64,000 nucleotides of DNA from Pseudocitrobacter cyperus (GTDB lineage: Bacteria > Pseudomonadota > Gammaproteobacteria > Enterobacterales > Enterobacteriaceae): the NCBI RefSeq assembly GCF_039889165.1, contig NZ_JAYMYY010000001.1, positions 1,550,001 to 1,614,000 on the forward strand, in the 5' to 3' direction. The notes below the pieces were generated by a model. That model was not told the DNA's origin, made no database searches, and worked only from the letters and a program-made list of their open reading frames with translations. Within the stretch, counting starts at the first letter, position 1. Every line of letters begins with the position of its first letter. A program made the position numbers and the translations under genes. Of the stretch, positions 1 through 8,848 are shown piece by piece.

Positions 1-1047
1 CAGCAGCGAGAGCATCTGCGCGCTTTCCGGGATTTGGGGCGTGTAGAGTACGCGCTCACTTTGCCCATTGTCGTAAGTCACCTTCTTCTTCAGGTTGACC
101 GGAATCAGTTGATAGTGCTCCAGTTTGAGTTCGCCATTGCGAAACTCAAAGTCCGCGCGGCCGACGTATTTCCCCCACTCATGAGCCTGCACAATCCAGA
201 TACCGTTCTGCTTATCCGGCGCACAAGGCGTACCCGGCACATAGTCGACCTGTTTTTTGTTTTCTGACGCCATACATACCGGATCCTGTGAGTGACCACC
301 CACAATCATCGCCAGCGCCCCCGCAGGCAGGCTACGCGCCATTTCAACGTCGCCCGGTGCGTTAGAACCATGGTTGCCGTTGTCATAGTGGCCCATGTGC
401 GTGGCAGCGATGATAAAGTCCGGTTTTTCATTCATCTGCAATTCCTGAATCACCAGCTTCGCTTCCTCGGCGGGTTTTCGGAACTCAATATCAGTGAAGT
501 TTTCCGGGTTGCCGATGCGCGCCGTATCGTCTGTCGTCAGGCCAAGCACGGCGATTTTGAGATCCTGGCGTTTAAATATCGCCCACGGTTTAAACAGGCG
601 CTCGCCGGTGCTTTTCTGATAAATATTGGCCGACAGGAACGGGAATTTCGCCCACTTTTCCTGCTGGCGCAGCACGCTCAGCGGGTTATCAAATTCGTGG
701 TTGCCGACCGCCATTGCGTCGTAACCCACCAGGTTCATGCCGCGAAAATCGGGCTCCGCATCCTGTAAATCTGACTCTGGCACGCCTGTATTAATATCGC
801 CGCCGGAGAGCAGCAGCATGCTACCGCCTTCCGCCGCCACCTCTTTGCGAATGCCATCCACCAGCGTTTTTTGCGCCGCTAAACCGTACTCGCCATATTC
901 GCTGCGCCAGAAGTGACCGTGATGATCGTTAGTATGTAATATTGTGATTTTATAAGTTTTATCTTTTTCCCAGGCCTGAACGCCCGTGCTTGCCAAAGAC
1001 AGCGCGGCCAGCATCGCCAGCGCTATGCCCCGTCGAACAAATTTCAT
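1..1047 (-). CDS. ushA: UshA, periplasmic UDP-sugar hydrolase/5'-nucleotidase (partial, 3' end outside window)
   Basis: Periplasmic metallophosphoesterase that hydrolyses UDP-sugars and nucleoside 5'-phosphates so that the products can be taken up. The frame is open for 349 codons from the start to the window edge, and E. coli UshA has 550, so roughly the last 200 residues (substrate-binding domain) are missing only because of the window. A signal peptide of about 25 residues (MKFVRRG... ending VQA) precedes the mature start WEKDKTYK. The metal-binding motifs of the family are visible: HTNDHHGHF, GGDINTG, GNHEFDNP, THMGHYDNG and GGHSQDP. Divergent from fsr, with about 170 bp between them. Identity is very secure. 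Confidence 0.97.
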   Translation of the reverse strand, partial: MKFVRRGIALAMLAALSLASTGVQAWEKDKTYKITILHTNDHHGHFWRSEYGEYGLAAQKTLVDGIRKEVAAEGGSMLLLSGGDINTGVPESDLQDAEPDFRGMNLVGYDAMAVGNHEFDNPLSVLRQQEKWAKFPFLSANIYQKSTGERLFKPWAIFKRQDLKIAVLGLTTDDTARIGNPENFTDIEFRKPAEEAKLVIQELQMNEKPDFIIAATHMGHYDNGNHGSNAPGDVEMARSLPAGALAMIVGGHSQDPVCMASENKKQVDYVPGTPCAPDKQNGIWIVQAHEWGKYVGRADFEFRNGELKLEHYQLIPVNLKKKVTYDNGQSERVLYTPQIPESAQMLSLL

Positions 1048-1221
1048 GATCCACTCCCTGATTGAATGACAAGTGCCGAAATTACAACGCTCTGAAAGAA
1101 TAGTCGAATTTCATTTTAGAAATGAGACTTCCTTCATACGTCGCTGACAGGTATCTTAGGCTGATAACTATTACAACATCGATTATCTCCAACATCGCAC
1201 CATCAAATATAAGTGGAATCT

Positions 1222-2442
1222 ATGGCAATCAGTGAAACCAGCCCTGGGCTGTCCGGCTCCTCTGCGCCCCAGCAACAGGCACGCACGTCGTTTAAAATTC
1301 TCGGGGCTATCAGCCTCTCTCACCTGCTTAACGACATGATTCAGTCGTTAATTCTGGCTATCTACCCGCTGCTACAGGCTGAATTTTCGCTCAGTTTCGT
1401 ACAGATCGGGATGATTACCCTCACCTTCCAGCTCGCCTCTTCGCTGCTCCAGCCGGTGGTGGGTTACGTGACCGATAAGCGACCGATGCCCTGGTCACTG
1501 CCTATCGGCATGTGCTTTACCCTAAGCGGCCTGATTCTGCTGGCGCTGGCGGGCAGTTTCTATACCGTTTTGCTGGCCGCCGCACTGGTCGGTACGGGGT
1601 CGTCAGTTTTCCACCCGGAATCCTCGCGCGTGGCGCGTATGGCATCCGGAGGGCGCCATGGCCTGGCGCAGTCGATCTTCCAGGTTGGCGGAAACTTTGG
1701 CAGTTCGTTAGGGCCGCTGCTGGCGGCGGTGATTATCGCCCCATACGGTAAAGGCAACGTTGCCTGGTTCGTACTGGCAGCGCTGCTGGCGATTGTTGTA
1801 CTGGCGCAAATTAGCCGCTGGTATGCCGCCCATCACCGCATTAATAAAGGTAAACCTAAAGCCGCGATTATTAATCCGCTACCGCGCAACAAGGTAATTC
1901 TGGCCGTTTGCGTACTTCTGATGCTTATTTTTTCAAAATACTTCTACATGGCGAGCATCAGCAGCTATTACACCTTTTATCTGATGCATAAGTTTGGCTT
2001 ATCCATCCAAAATGCGCAGATACACCTCTTTGCCTTCCTGTTCGCGGTAGCAGCGGGAACCGTGATTGGCGGGCCTGTAGGCGATAAAATTGGGCGTAAA
2101 TATGTTATTTGGGGCTCTATCCTCGGTGTTGCGCCATTTACGCTCGTTTTACCTTACGCATCGCTGGAGTGGACAGGTATTTTAACGGTGATCATTGGAT
2201 TTATCCTCGCTTCCGCGTTTTCAGCGATTCTGGTGTATGCGCAGGAGCTTTTACCCGGACGAATCGGCATGGTTTCTGGTTTATTCTTCGGCTTCGCTTT
2301 TGGCATGGGTGGCTTAGGCGCCGCGGTGTTGGGGCTGGTTGCAGACCATACCAGTATTGAACTGGTCTATAAAATCTGTGCTTTCCTGCCACTTCTGGGG
2401 ATGTTGACCATATTCCTGCCTGATAACCGACAAAAACCGTGA
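1222..2442 (+). CDS. fsr: Fsr, MFS fosmidomycin efflux protein
   Basis: Inner-membrane major facilitator transporter; in E. coli it confers fosmidomycin resistance when overexpressed, and its natural substrate is unclear. The protein has 406 residues, the same as E. coli Fsr, with about twelve hydrophobic segments, the MFS loop motif GDKIGRKYVIWG after the sixth helix, and near-identical blocks such as SLSHLLNDMIQSLILAIYPL. A GTG three codons upstream (1213) is possible, but ATG at 1222 matches the family start. No strong ribosome binding site is visible. Followed by a long perfect hairpin. Confidence 0.95.
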   Translation: MAISETSPGLSGSSAPQQQARTSFKILGAISLSHLLNDMIQSLILAIYPLLQAEFSLSFVQIGMITLTFQLASSLLQPVVGYVTDKRPMPWSLPIGMCFTLSGLILLALAGSFYTVLLAAALVGTGSSVFHPESSRVARMASGGRHGLAQSIFQVGGNFGSSLGPLLAAVIIAPYGKGNVAWFVLAALLAIVVLAQISRWYAAHHRINKGKPKAAIINPLPRNKVILAVCVLLMLIFSKYFYMASISSYYTFYLMHKFGLSIQNAQIHLFAFLFAVAAGTVIGGPVGDKIGRKYVIWGSILGVAPFTLVLPYASLEWTGILTVIIGFILASAFSAILVYAQELLPGRIGMVSGLFFGFAFGMGGLGAAVLGLVADHTSIELVYKICAFLPLLGMLTIFLPDNRQKP

Positions 2443-2446
2443 GTTT

Positions 2447-2477
2447 CATGCAGCCAAAGTCAAACTTTGGCTGCATG
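2447..2477 (+). terminator. Hairpin after fsr
   Basis: Perfect 14-bp inverted repeat (CATGCAGCCAAAGT and its complement) with a 3-nt CAA loop, starting 4 bp after the fsr stop. There is no clear T run behind it, so it may act as a weak terminator or as an mRNA 3'-end stabiliser. Confidence 0.6.
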
Positions 2478-2697
2478 CTTTCCCAGCCTCCACCGACTTC
2501 TCCCTGTTTTTTCTCCGCCAATCCCTCATTTCGGGACATTCCGATTATTAATTCCTTTTTTTCTCACAATTCAACATTTATTCATAAACATAATGGCTCA
2601 TTTTGTCATAAACTATTACAAGGTTTTTTGGTTTTCCGGATGACATCTGCCATCTGAACCAAAAATGGAACAACGCACCACAACGAAAGGAGACGGA

Positions 2698-4374
2698 ATG
2701 CATCACGCCACACCGCTTATCACCACCATTGTTGGTGGCCTTGTTCTCGCATTTTTCCTTGGCATGATTGCCAACAAATTACGTATCTCTCCTTTAGTCG
2801 GTTATTTATTAGCTGGTGTACTGGCCGGGCCATTTACGCCAGGTTTTGTCGCCGACACGCAACTGGCACCTGAACTGGCAGAACTTGGCGTGATTCTGCT
2901 GATGTTTGGCGTCGGGTTGCACTTCTCACTGAAAGATTTGATGGCGGTAAAGTCTATCGCCATTCCCGGCGCCATCGCGCAAATAGCGGTAGCGACACTG
3001 CTGGGCATGGCACTTTCGTCAGTGCTTGGCTGGTCATTAATGACCGGCATCGTGTTTGGCCTGTGTCTTTCCACCGCCAGTACCGTTGTACTGCTGCGCG
3101 CGCTGGAAGAACGACAACTGATTGATAGCCAGCGCGGGCAAATCGCCATCGGCTGGCTGATTGTTGAAGACCTGGTGATGGTGCTGACGCTGGTTCTGCT
3201 GCCTGCCGTTGCGGGGATGATGGAAAAAGGCGACGTCGGGCTGGCATCGCTGGCCGTCGATATGTCGATGACCATCGGCAAGGTTATCGCCTTTATCGCC
3301 ATCATGATGCTGGTAGGCCGCCGTCTGGTGCCGTGGATCCTCTCCCGCAGCGCCGCCACCGGTTCGCGTGAGCTGTTCACACTCTCTGTACTGGCGCTGG
3401 CGCTCGGTATTGCTTTCGGTGCGGTTGAACTGTTCGATGTATCCTTCGCACTCGGCGCGTTCTTTGCCGGGATGGTACTGAACGAATCTGAGCTAAGCCA
3501 CCGCGCGGCGCACGATACGCTGCCGCTGCGAGACGCGTTCGCCGTTTTATTCTTCGTTTCCGTCGGCATGCTGTTTGACCCGATGATTCTGATCGAGCAA
3601 CCTCTGGCGGTGCTGGGCACCCTGGCCATTATCGTCTTCGGTAAATCGCTGGCGGCATTCTTCCTGGTTCGCTTGTTCGGACATTCGCAGCGTACCGCGC
3701 TGACTATCGCCACCAGCCTGGCGCAGATTGGTGAGTTCGCCTTTATTCTGGCCGGTCTCGGCATGGCGCTGGATCTCCTGCCACAGGCCGGGCAGAACCT
3801 GGTTCTGGCGGGGGCGATTCTGTCGATTATGCTCAACCCGATCCTGTTTACCGTGCTGGAGAAATACCTCGAGAAAACCGAAACGCTGGAGGAGCAAACG
3901 CTCGAAGAAGCGATCGAGGACGAGAAACAAATTCCGGTGGATATCTGCAACCACGCGCTGCTGGTTGGCTACGGACGCGTCGGCAGCCTGCTGGGTGAGA
4001 AACTGATGGCGCAGGGCATCCCACTGGTGGTTATTGAAACCTCCCGTACACGCGTTGATGAACTGCGTGAACGCGGTATCCGTGCCGTACTGGGCAATGC
4101 AGCAAATGAAGAGATCATGAATCTGGCGCACCTCGACTGCGCGCGCTGGCTGCTGCTGACCATCCCGAATGGCTATGAGGCCGGTGAAATTGTCGCCACA
4201 GCGCGTGAGAAGTGCCCGGGCATTGAGATTATCGCCCGTGCGCATTATGACGATGAAGTGGCATATATCAGCGAACGCGGCGCCAATCAGGTGGTGATGG
4301 GCGAGCGCGAGATTGCCCGAACCATGCTCGGATTAATCGAGAAGCCGCCGCTTGAAGAGGCTGTGACAGGTTAA
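2698..4374 (+). CDS. ybaL: YbaL, KefB-type cation/proton antiporter with TrkA-N domain
   Basis: Predicted inner-membrane monovalent cation:proton antiporter of the CPA2/Kef family. Residues from about 5 to 390 form the multi-helix antiporter domain; residues from about 410 to 530 form a cytosolic RCK/TrkA-N nucleotide-binding domain starting at ICNHALLVGYGRVGSLLG. Length 558 matches E. coli YbaL. The start at 2698 is chosen because AAAGGAGA lies just upstream and the family begins MHHATPLITTIVGG; an upstream in-frame ATG at 2665 would add 11 non-conserved residues. The physiological role is unproven. Convergent with gsk. Confidence 0.94.
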   Translation: MHHATPLITTIVGGLVLAFFLGMIANKLRISPLVGYLLAGVLAGPFTPGFVADTQLAPELAELGVILLMFGVGLHFSLKDLMAVKSIAIPGAIAQIAVATLLGMALSSVLGWSLMTGIVFGLCLSTASTVVLLRALEERQLIDSQRGQIAIGWLIVEDLVMVLTLVLLPAVAGMMEKGDVGLASLAVDMSMTIGKVIAFIAIMMLVGRRLVPWILSRSAATGSRELFTLSVLALALGIAFGAVELFDVSFALGAFFAGMVLNESELSHRAAHDTLPLRDAFAVLFFVSVGMLFDPMILIEQPLAVLGTLAIIVFGKSLAAFFLVRLFGHSQRTALTIATSLAQIGEFAFILAGLGMALDLLPQAGQNLVLAGAILSIMLNPILFTVLEKYLEKTETLEEQTLEEAIEDEKQIPVDICNHALLVGYGRVGSLLGEKLMAQGIPLVVIETSRTRVDELRERGIRAVLGNAANEEIMNLAHLDCARWLLLTIPNGYEAGEIVATAREKCPGIEIIARAHYDDEVAYISERGANQVVMGEREIARTMLGLIEKPPLEEAVTG

Positions 4375-4383
4375 ATGACCGGT

Positions 4384-4416
4384 ACTGAATGGCGGTTTTC
4401 GCCGCCGCCATTCAGT
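4384..4416. terminator. Bidirectional hairpin between ybaL and gsk
   Basis: Inverted repeat ACTGAATGGCGG / CCGCCATTCAGT with a short loop, in the 53-bp gap between the convergent ybaL and gsk genes. Its position suggests it serves both. Confidence 0.7.
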
Positions 4417-4427
4417 AAAACGCTAAA

Positions 4428-5732
4428 CTACCGCTCCCAATACGCCTCTTCGAGGCTATCTTCCCTTTCCGGCAGGCCGCGCGTCAGGCGCGGTGAATGC
4501 TGGTTCAGCACCTGATAACTTACCCGGTTGGCATATTTACACACCTGCGCCAGCGACGAATAGGTCAGCCAGTGATGCTGATGCTTGCTGGAGTTAGGCA
4601 CATTACTCCGATGGTAATTATTCGCCGTAATGTCATGCAGCAGCGCCGCCAGCGCGCCGTCGCCCGCGCCGTTGGTGTTCATAATTTTCTCCGGCCCACC
4701 CATGTATGGCGCAATGTGGGAATAGACGCGCAGCGGGTTCTGACAATCTTTAAAGCGCACCGCACGGCTGAACTCATACTGGTTAAATTCTGCAATCGCC
4801 CCCGGCAGCAACGGATGCTGCGTTTTGCGCTTAGCGTCATTTTCAGTAAAACCGGCCATATAAAGCCCAACCGGCCCGGCGGTACACAGCACCAGGTCAA
4901 CCCAATCCAGCGCTTTATCGGACGCCAGCAACGGGTCATCAAGCCCCGTCAGTGCGTGTCCCTCTTCTTCGTTCATCGCCAGAATAGAGACGTGTTCTTT
5001 AAGAAATGCCTGCCACCACTGCGGGTTGTCGGCAATCACGTATTTCGTACCCAGCGTCAGGACTACCGGTACGTTGTATTTCTTCGCGTAGGCAATCGCC
5101 TGCATGGTGGCGTCTTTCATCGGCTCGCCGGGCTTGCAGCGCACCAGGTAAGACGTCAACACCAGCGCAGAAGCCCCGGCAATCACCGCTTCCGGAATAC
5201 TCTCCGGGCGCAGTTGGTTCATATGCCCGGGGCTAATGGCGAAGGTACGTTCGCCGGATTCGCTAATCAGCGTAAAGCAGCGGCCAATCGGGCCATCCAC
5301 ACCCTGCAAAAAGTTGAGATCGGTACGGCTGGAGGTATTGCAAAGATATCGGTACGCGTAGCCGCCAATTTCCACATTACGGCACATCACGCCAAGTAGT
5401 ACCGAGCGGTCGTCCGCCAGTACCGAGTAGTTGTGCATCGTGTTGCCGATGGTTCCCCCGGCAAACTGATGAGTGATGAGGTTATTTTGTACCAGTTCCT
5501 GATACAGCGCTTCCGCCACATCATCTTCAATCACCAGCGAGTGCCCGGCGCTCAGTCCGTAGCGCTGGATAAACGCGTCATCGACTTTGGCTTCGATATC
5601 CACCAGGGTCTGGTCGATACCGACCACCCAGGAGACGCCATTTTCGCTTTCCGGCTGAATTTGTTTTAACAGCGGATCGCGGGCGTTAACGGGGAAATAG
5701 TGTTTTGATTTACGTTTACCGGGAAATTTCAT
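4428..5732 (-). CDS. gsk: Gsk, inosine-guanosine kinase
   Basis: Cytosolic PfkB-family kinase that phosphorylates guanosine and inosine to GMP and IMP in purine salvage. The length of 434 residues equals E. coli Gsk. The family signature NTNGAGDGALAALLHD near the C-terminus holds the catalytic Asp and the anion hole, and the N-terminal block FAGGTIGNTMHNYSVL is typical. The start MKFPGKRKSKHYFPV at 5732 is the conserved one; an upstream in-frame ATG (5777) would add 15 unrelated residues. Divergent from aes, convergent with ybaL. Confidence 0.97.
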   Translation of the reverse strand: MKFPGKRKSKHYFPVNARDPLLKQIQPESENGVSWVVGIDQTLVDIEAKVDDAFIQRYGLSAGHSLVIEDDVAEALYQELVQNNLITHQFAGGTIGNTMHNYSVLADDRSVLLGVMCRNVEIGGYAYRYLCNTSSRTDLNFLQGVDGPIGRCFTLISESGERTFAISPGHMNQLRPESIPEAVIAGASALVLTSYLVRCKPGEPMKDATMQAIAYAKKYNVPVVLTLGTKYVIADNPQWWQAFLKEHVSILAMNEEEGHALTGLDDPLLASDKALDWVDLVLCTAGPVGLYMAGFTENDAKRKTQHPLLPGAIAEFNQYEFSRAVRFKDCQNPLRVYSHIAPYMGGPEKIMNTNGAGDGALAALLHDITANNYHRSNVPNSSKHQHHWLTYSSLAQVCKYANRVSYQVLNQHSPRLTRGLPEREDSLEEAYWER

Positions 5733-5893
5733 GATTCTGTTTACTGGTGGATAGCCGAGCGAGAAATGGTAGCACATTCCACCAGCCGCATGCGACGAAC
5801 GTCGTGCAGGTCAGCGTTCAATATCGGCCAGCGGGATCGCAGTTTCCCGTGTCGGGAACTTTACAATAGCGTGAGGATAAAAAGGAGCGCGTG

Positions 5894-6862
5894 ATGAAAG
5901 CGGAAAATAAGATCCCCGTACTGGAGAAAATCTCGGCAGAAATGCAGCAGGTCATGCAATTTGAGCGACCCGACTTGCCGCCCTGGCCCGCCGGAGAAGC
6001 GCTGGAGATTCAGCGCGACTACTACATCCGTGAACGACAATTCTGGAACGAGGGCGCGCCCGAGATGGCGACCGTCGAATGTGTGGTTCCCACGCCGTTC
6101 GGCACGGTGGCAACACGGATTTACTCACCGCAGCCGGAAAACCCGGCGACGCTGTTTTATCTGCACGGCGGTGGTTTTATTCTCGGTAATCTCGACACCC
6201 ACGACCGCATTATGCGGCTGCTGGCGAAGTACAGCGGATGTAGGGTGATTGGTATTGATTATACCCTCTCGCCGGAGGCCCGCTTTCCGCAGGCGATTGA
6301 AGAGGTCGTCTCCGTGTGCCAGTTTTTTCATCGACGCGATACTGCGCATCGCATCAACATGACACAAATCGGCTTTGCTGGCGATTCCGCGGGCGCAATG
6401 CTGGCGCTCGCCAGCGCCCTGTGGCTGCGCGATCACCAGATTAACTGCGGTAACGTCGCGGGGATATTGCTGTGGTACGGGTTATACGGTTTACAAGATT
6501 CGGTCAGCCGCCGGTTGATGGGCGGAGCGTGGGATGGCTTAACCCGCACAGACCTGAAAAGCTACGAAGAGGCTTATTTACGTAATGAACAGGATAAAGA
6601 GTCGCCGTGGTACTGTTTGTTTAACAACGATCTGACTCACGATGTCCCCCCCTGTTTTATCGCCAGCGCGGAATTTGACCCACTGATTGACGACAGTCGC
6701 CTGCTACATCAAACGCTTCAGGCCCATCAGCAAACCAGCCTTTACGTCATGTATCCCGGCACGCTACACGCTTTTTTGCACTACTCACGGATGATGAAAG
6801 CCGCCGACCAGGCGCTGCGAGAGGGGGCGACTTTCTTCACTGAACAGCTAACGGCGGGATGA
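5894..6862 (+). CDS. aes: Aes, acetyl esterase
   Basis: Cytosolic esterase of the hormone-sensitive-lipase group that acts on short-chain acyl esters; E. coli Aes also binds MalT and represses the maltose regulon. 322 residues against 319 in E. coli. The oxyanion-hole motif HGGGFILGN and the nucleophile elbow GDSAG are present, with the Asp in AEFDPLIDDSR and the His in GTLHAFLHY completing the triad. AAGGAG lies a few bases upstream; ATG 5894 directly follows an alternative GTG at 5891. The 3' end overlaps hemH tail-to-tail by 15 bp. Confidence 0.94.
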   Translation: MKAENKIPVLEKISAEMQQVMQFERPDLPPWPAGEALEIQRDYYIRERQFWNEGAPEMATVECVVPTPFGTVATRIYSPQPENPATLFYLHGGGFILGNLDTHDRIMRLLAKYSGCRVIGIDYTLSPEARFPQAIEEVVSVCQFFHRRDTAHRINMTQIGFAGDSAGAMLALASALWLRDHQINCGNVAGILLWYGLYGLQDSVSRRLMGGAWDGLTRTDLKSYEEAYLRNEQDKESPWYCLFNNDLTHDVPPCFIASAEFDPLIDDSRLLHQTLQAHQQTSLYVMYPGTLHAFLHYSRMMKAADQALREGATFFTEQLTAG

Positions 6863-7810
6863 AACCAGCGCCTGCATCATATCAATATGTTCCGGTGAGT
6901 CGTTGAGCGCCGGAATATATTCATACTTCGTGCCGCCCGCTTCGAGGAAAATCTCCCTGTTTTGCACGGCTATCTCTTCCAGCGTTTCCAGACAATCAGC
7001 AGAGAATCCCGGACACATCACCTGAATATGCTTCGTGCCCTTTTCGCCCAGCATTTTCAATGTTTCGTCCGTATAGGGCGTCAGCCAGGGCTCGCGGCCA
7101 AAGCGCGACTGGAAGGTCATCATCACTTTGTCCGGGTTGATTTCCAGCGCGGAAACCAGCGCACGCGTGGTATCGCGGCAGCGCTGCGGATAGTCATCGC
7201 CTTCGTTAGCGTAACGCTGCGGAATGCCGTGGTACGAAAGCAGCAGCAGATCCGGTTCACCGTGCTGTGCGAAAGAGGCTTTCACCGTGCCCGCCAGCGC
7301 GTTAATGTAGTCATGATCGGTGGCGTAATCGCGGATGAAGGTGATGCCCGGAATGGCGCGGGTTTTACCCAGAATGCGCGCCAGTTCATCCCACACGGCG
7401 GCAACCGTCGAGCAGGAGTATTGCGGATAAAGGGGCAGCACCACGATATGATCAACATCCTGCGACAGTAATTCGTTAACAGCGCTCTCCAGAGACGGTG
7501 AACCGTAACTCATACCCAGCGCAACGGGCATTTCCGGCAGACGTTCAGCCAGCGCTTTTTGCTGCCTGCGGCTGTATACCATTAGCGGCGAGCCCTCTTC
7601 CATCCAGACGGATTGATAAAGCTTCGCCACGCGCGGTGAACGAACGGGCAGGATCACACCGCGTAGCAGCGGCCACCATAACAGGCGGGAAGTGTCGACA
7701 ACGCGTCGGTCGCTGAGGAATTGCCGAAGATAGCGTTTAACCGCATCGGCGGTTGGCGCATCGGGCGTGCCAAGGTTGACCAGCAGAATTCCTGTTTTTT
7801 TATAACGCAT
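6848..7810 (-). CDS. hemH: HemH, ferrochelatase
   Basis: Last enzyme of haem synthesis; inserts Fe(II) into protoporphyrin IX at the cytoplasmic face of the membrane. 320 residues, exactly the E. coli length. Conserved blocks include LLVNLGTPDAPT at the N-terminus, LLLSYHGIPQRY with the catalytic His, and VMCPGFSADCLETLEEI with the second active-site region. Downstream of adk in the same direction, separated by a REP-like hairpin. Confidence 0.97.
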   Translation of the reverse strand: MRYKKTGILLVNLGTPDAPTADAVKRYLRQFLSDRRVVDTSRLLWWPLLRGVILPVRSPRVAKLYQSVWMEEGSPLMVYSRRQQKALAERLPEMPVALGMSYGSPSLESAVNELLSQDVDHIVVLPLYPQYSCSTVAAVWDELARILGKTRAIPGITFIRDYATDHDYINALAGTVKASFAQHGEPDLLLLSYHGIPQRYANEGDDYPQRCRDTTRALVSALEINPDKVMMTFQSRFGREPWLTPYTDETLKMLGEKGTKHIQVMCPGFSADCLETLEEIAVQNREIFLEAGGTKYEYIPALNDSPEHIDMMQALVSSRR

Positions 7811-7898
7811 TACCGCCTCTCATTGATTCAAATCGTTGATAATTGTAGCGGAAAAGCGGGGAAGAAAAACTAATTGCTGTAAGAGGTGGTGCGGATAG

Positions 7899-7934
7899 TT
7901 GCCGGATGGCGGTGCTTGCACTGCCATCCGGCAA
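7899..7934. repeat. REP-like palindrome between adk and hemH
   Basis: 12-bp perfect arms TTGCCGGATGGC / GCCATCCGGCAA around a short centre. The GCCGGATGGC core is typical of enterobacterial REP elements. It lies 7 bp past the adk stop, where it could stabilise or terminate the adk message. Confidence 0.75.
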
Positions 7935-7941
7935 AACGGCC

Positions 7942-8586
7942 TTAGCCGAGGATTTTTTCCAGTTCTGCGCGAACGGCAGAAACAGCCTGAGTACCGTCGA
8001 CTTTCGCGTATTTGGTATTACCCGCCTGCGCTTCTTTGGAGTAGTAGCCGATCAGCGGCGCGGTCATCTGATGATATTCCACCAGACGTTTACGCACGGT
8101 TTCTTCCTGATCGTCTTTACGGGTAGTCAGTTCTTCGCCGGTCACATCATCTTTCCCTTCCACTTTCGGCGGATTGAATTTGATGTGATAAACGCGGCCA
8201 GAAGCAGCGTGTACGCGACGCCCTACGATACGGTCAACAATCAGTTCGTCCGGTACATCAAATTCCAGAACGTAATCAACGTTGATGCCCGCTTCTTTCA
8301 TGGCGTCTGCCTGCGGAATCGTGCGCGGGAAGCCATCCAGCAGGAAACCATTACGGCAATCTTCCTGGGAGATGCGTTCTTTAACCAGCGCGATAACCAG
8401 TTCATCCGTTACCAGTTTGCCGGCATCCATGATGTCTTTGGCTTGTTTACCCAGTTCAGAACCGGATTTAACGGCGGCACGCAGCATATCGCCGGTGGAG
8501 ATTTGCGGAATACCGTACTTCTCCATGATGAACTGAGCCTGAGTTCCTTTACCCGCGCCCGGAGCGCCAAGCAGAATGATACGCAT
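7942..8586 (-). CDS. adk: Adk, adenylate kinase
   Basis: Essential cytosolic enzyme interconverting ATP + AMP and 2 ADP. 214 residues as in E. coli. The P-loop GAPGAGKGTQAQFIM opens the protein, followed by the NMP-binding region ISTGDMLRAAV, the DGFPRTIPQAD motif and the LID region GRRVHAASGRVYHIKFNPPK. Transcribed in the same direction as htpG, with an unusual nested repeat in the gap. Confidence 0.98.
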   Translation of the reverse strand: MRIILLGAPGAGKGTQAQFIMEKYGIPQISTGDMLRAAVKSGSELGKQAKDIMDAGKLVTDELVIALVKERISQEDCRNGFLLDGFPRTIPQADAMKEAGINVDYVLEFDVPDELIVDRIVGRRVHAASGRVYHIKFNPPKVEGKDDVTGEELTTRKDDQEETVRKRLVEYHQMTAPLIGYYSKEAQAGNTKYAKVDGTQAVSAVRAELEKILG

Positions 8587-8724
8587 TGCGAAAATCCCCT
8601 CAAAGGTTGTCTAAATTTTTCAAAAGCGCTAAACGATACCACCAACGCGCCATTGGCTCAAGGAAGCGGGGCTGGGCTGAAACGGTTAATGGGGGAAAGT
8701 TTGGGGAAACTGCGGTTTGATGTT

Positions 8725-8836
8725 CCCCTCACCCCGGCCCTCTCCCCAAAGGGGCGAGGGCGAAAACCCGTGCCGTTCTTTAAAATCTGCACGATCGGTT
8801 CCCTCTCCCCTTTGGGGAGAGGGTTAGGGTGAGGGG
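8725..8836. repeat. Nested inverted repeat, MITE-like, between htpG and adk
   Basis: Two 36-bp arms (8725-8760 and 8801-8836) are inverted copies of each other, agreeing at 32 of 36 positions. Each arm is also a hairpin on its own: CCCTCTCCCC, then a 3-nt loop, then GGGG(A/C)GAGGG. The outer ends read CCCCTCACCC. About 40 bp of unrelated sequence lie between the arms. No coding content is credible. The element sits in the transcribed gap after htpG. Similar CCCTCACCC/CTCTCCCC repeats are, from memory, dispersed in enterobacterial and other gammaproteobacterial genomes; that was not checked here. Confidence 0.8.
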
Positions 8837-8848
8837 TAAGCAAAAGCC

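Noticed and set aside
2802..3950. 382-codon minus-strand frame opposite ybaL
   Set aside because: Low-complexity Ser/Arg/Thr-rich translation typical of the antisense frame of a membrane-protein gene; no start signal or homology.
8658..8843. 61-codon frame in the htpG-adk gap
   Set aside because: It is made mostly of the nested inverted repeat and has no family resemblance.
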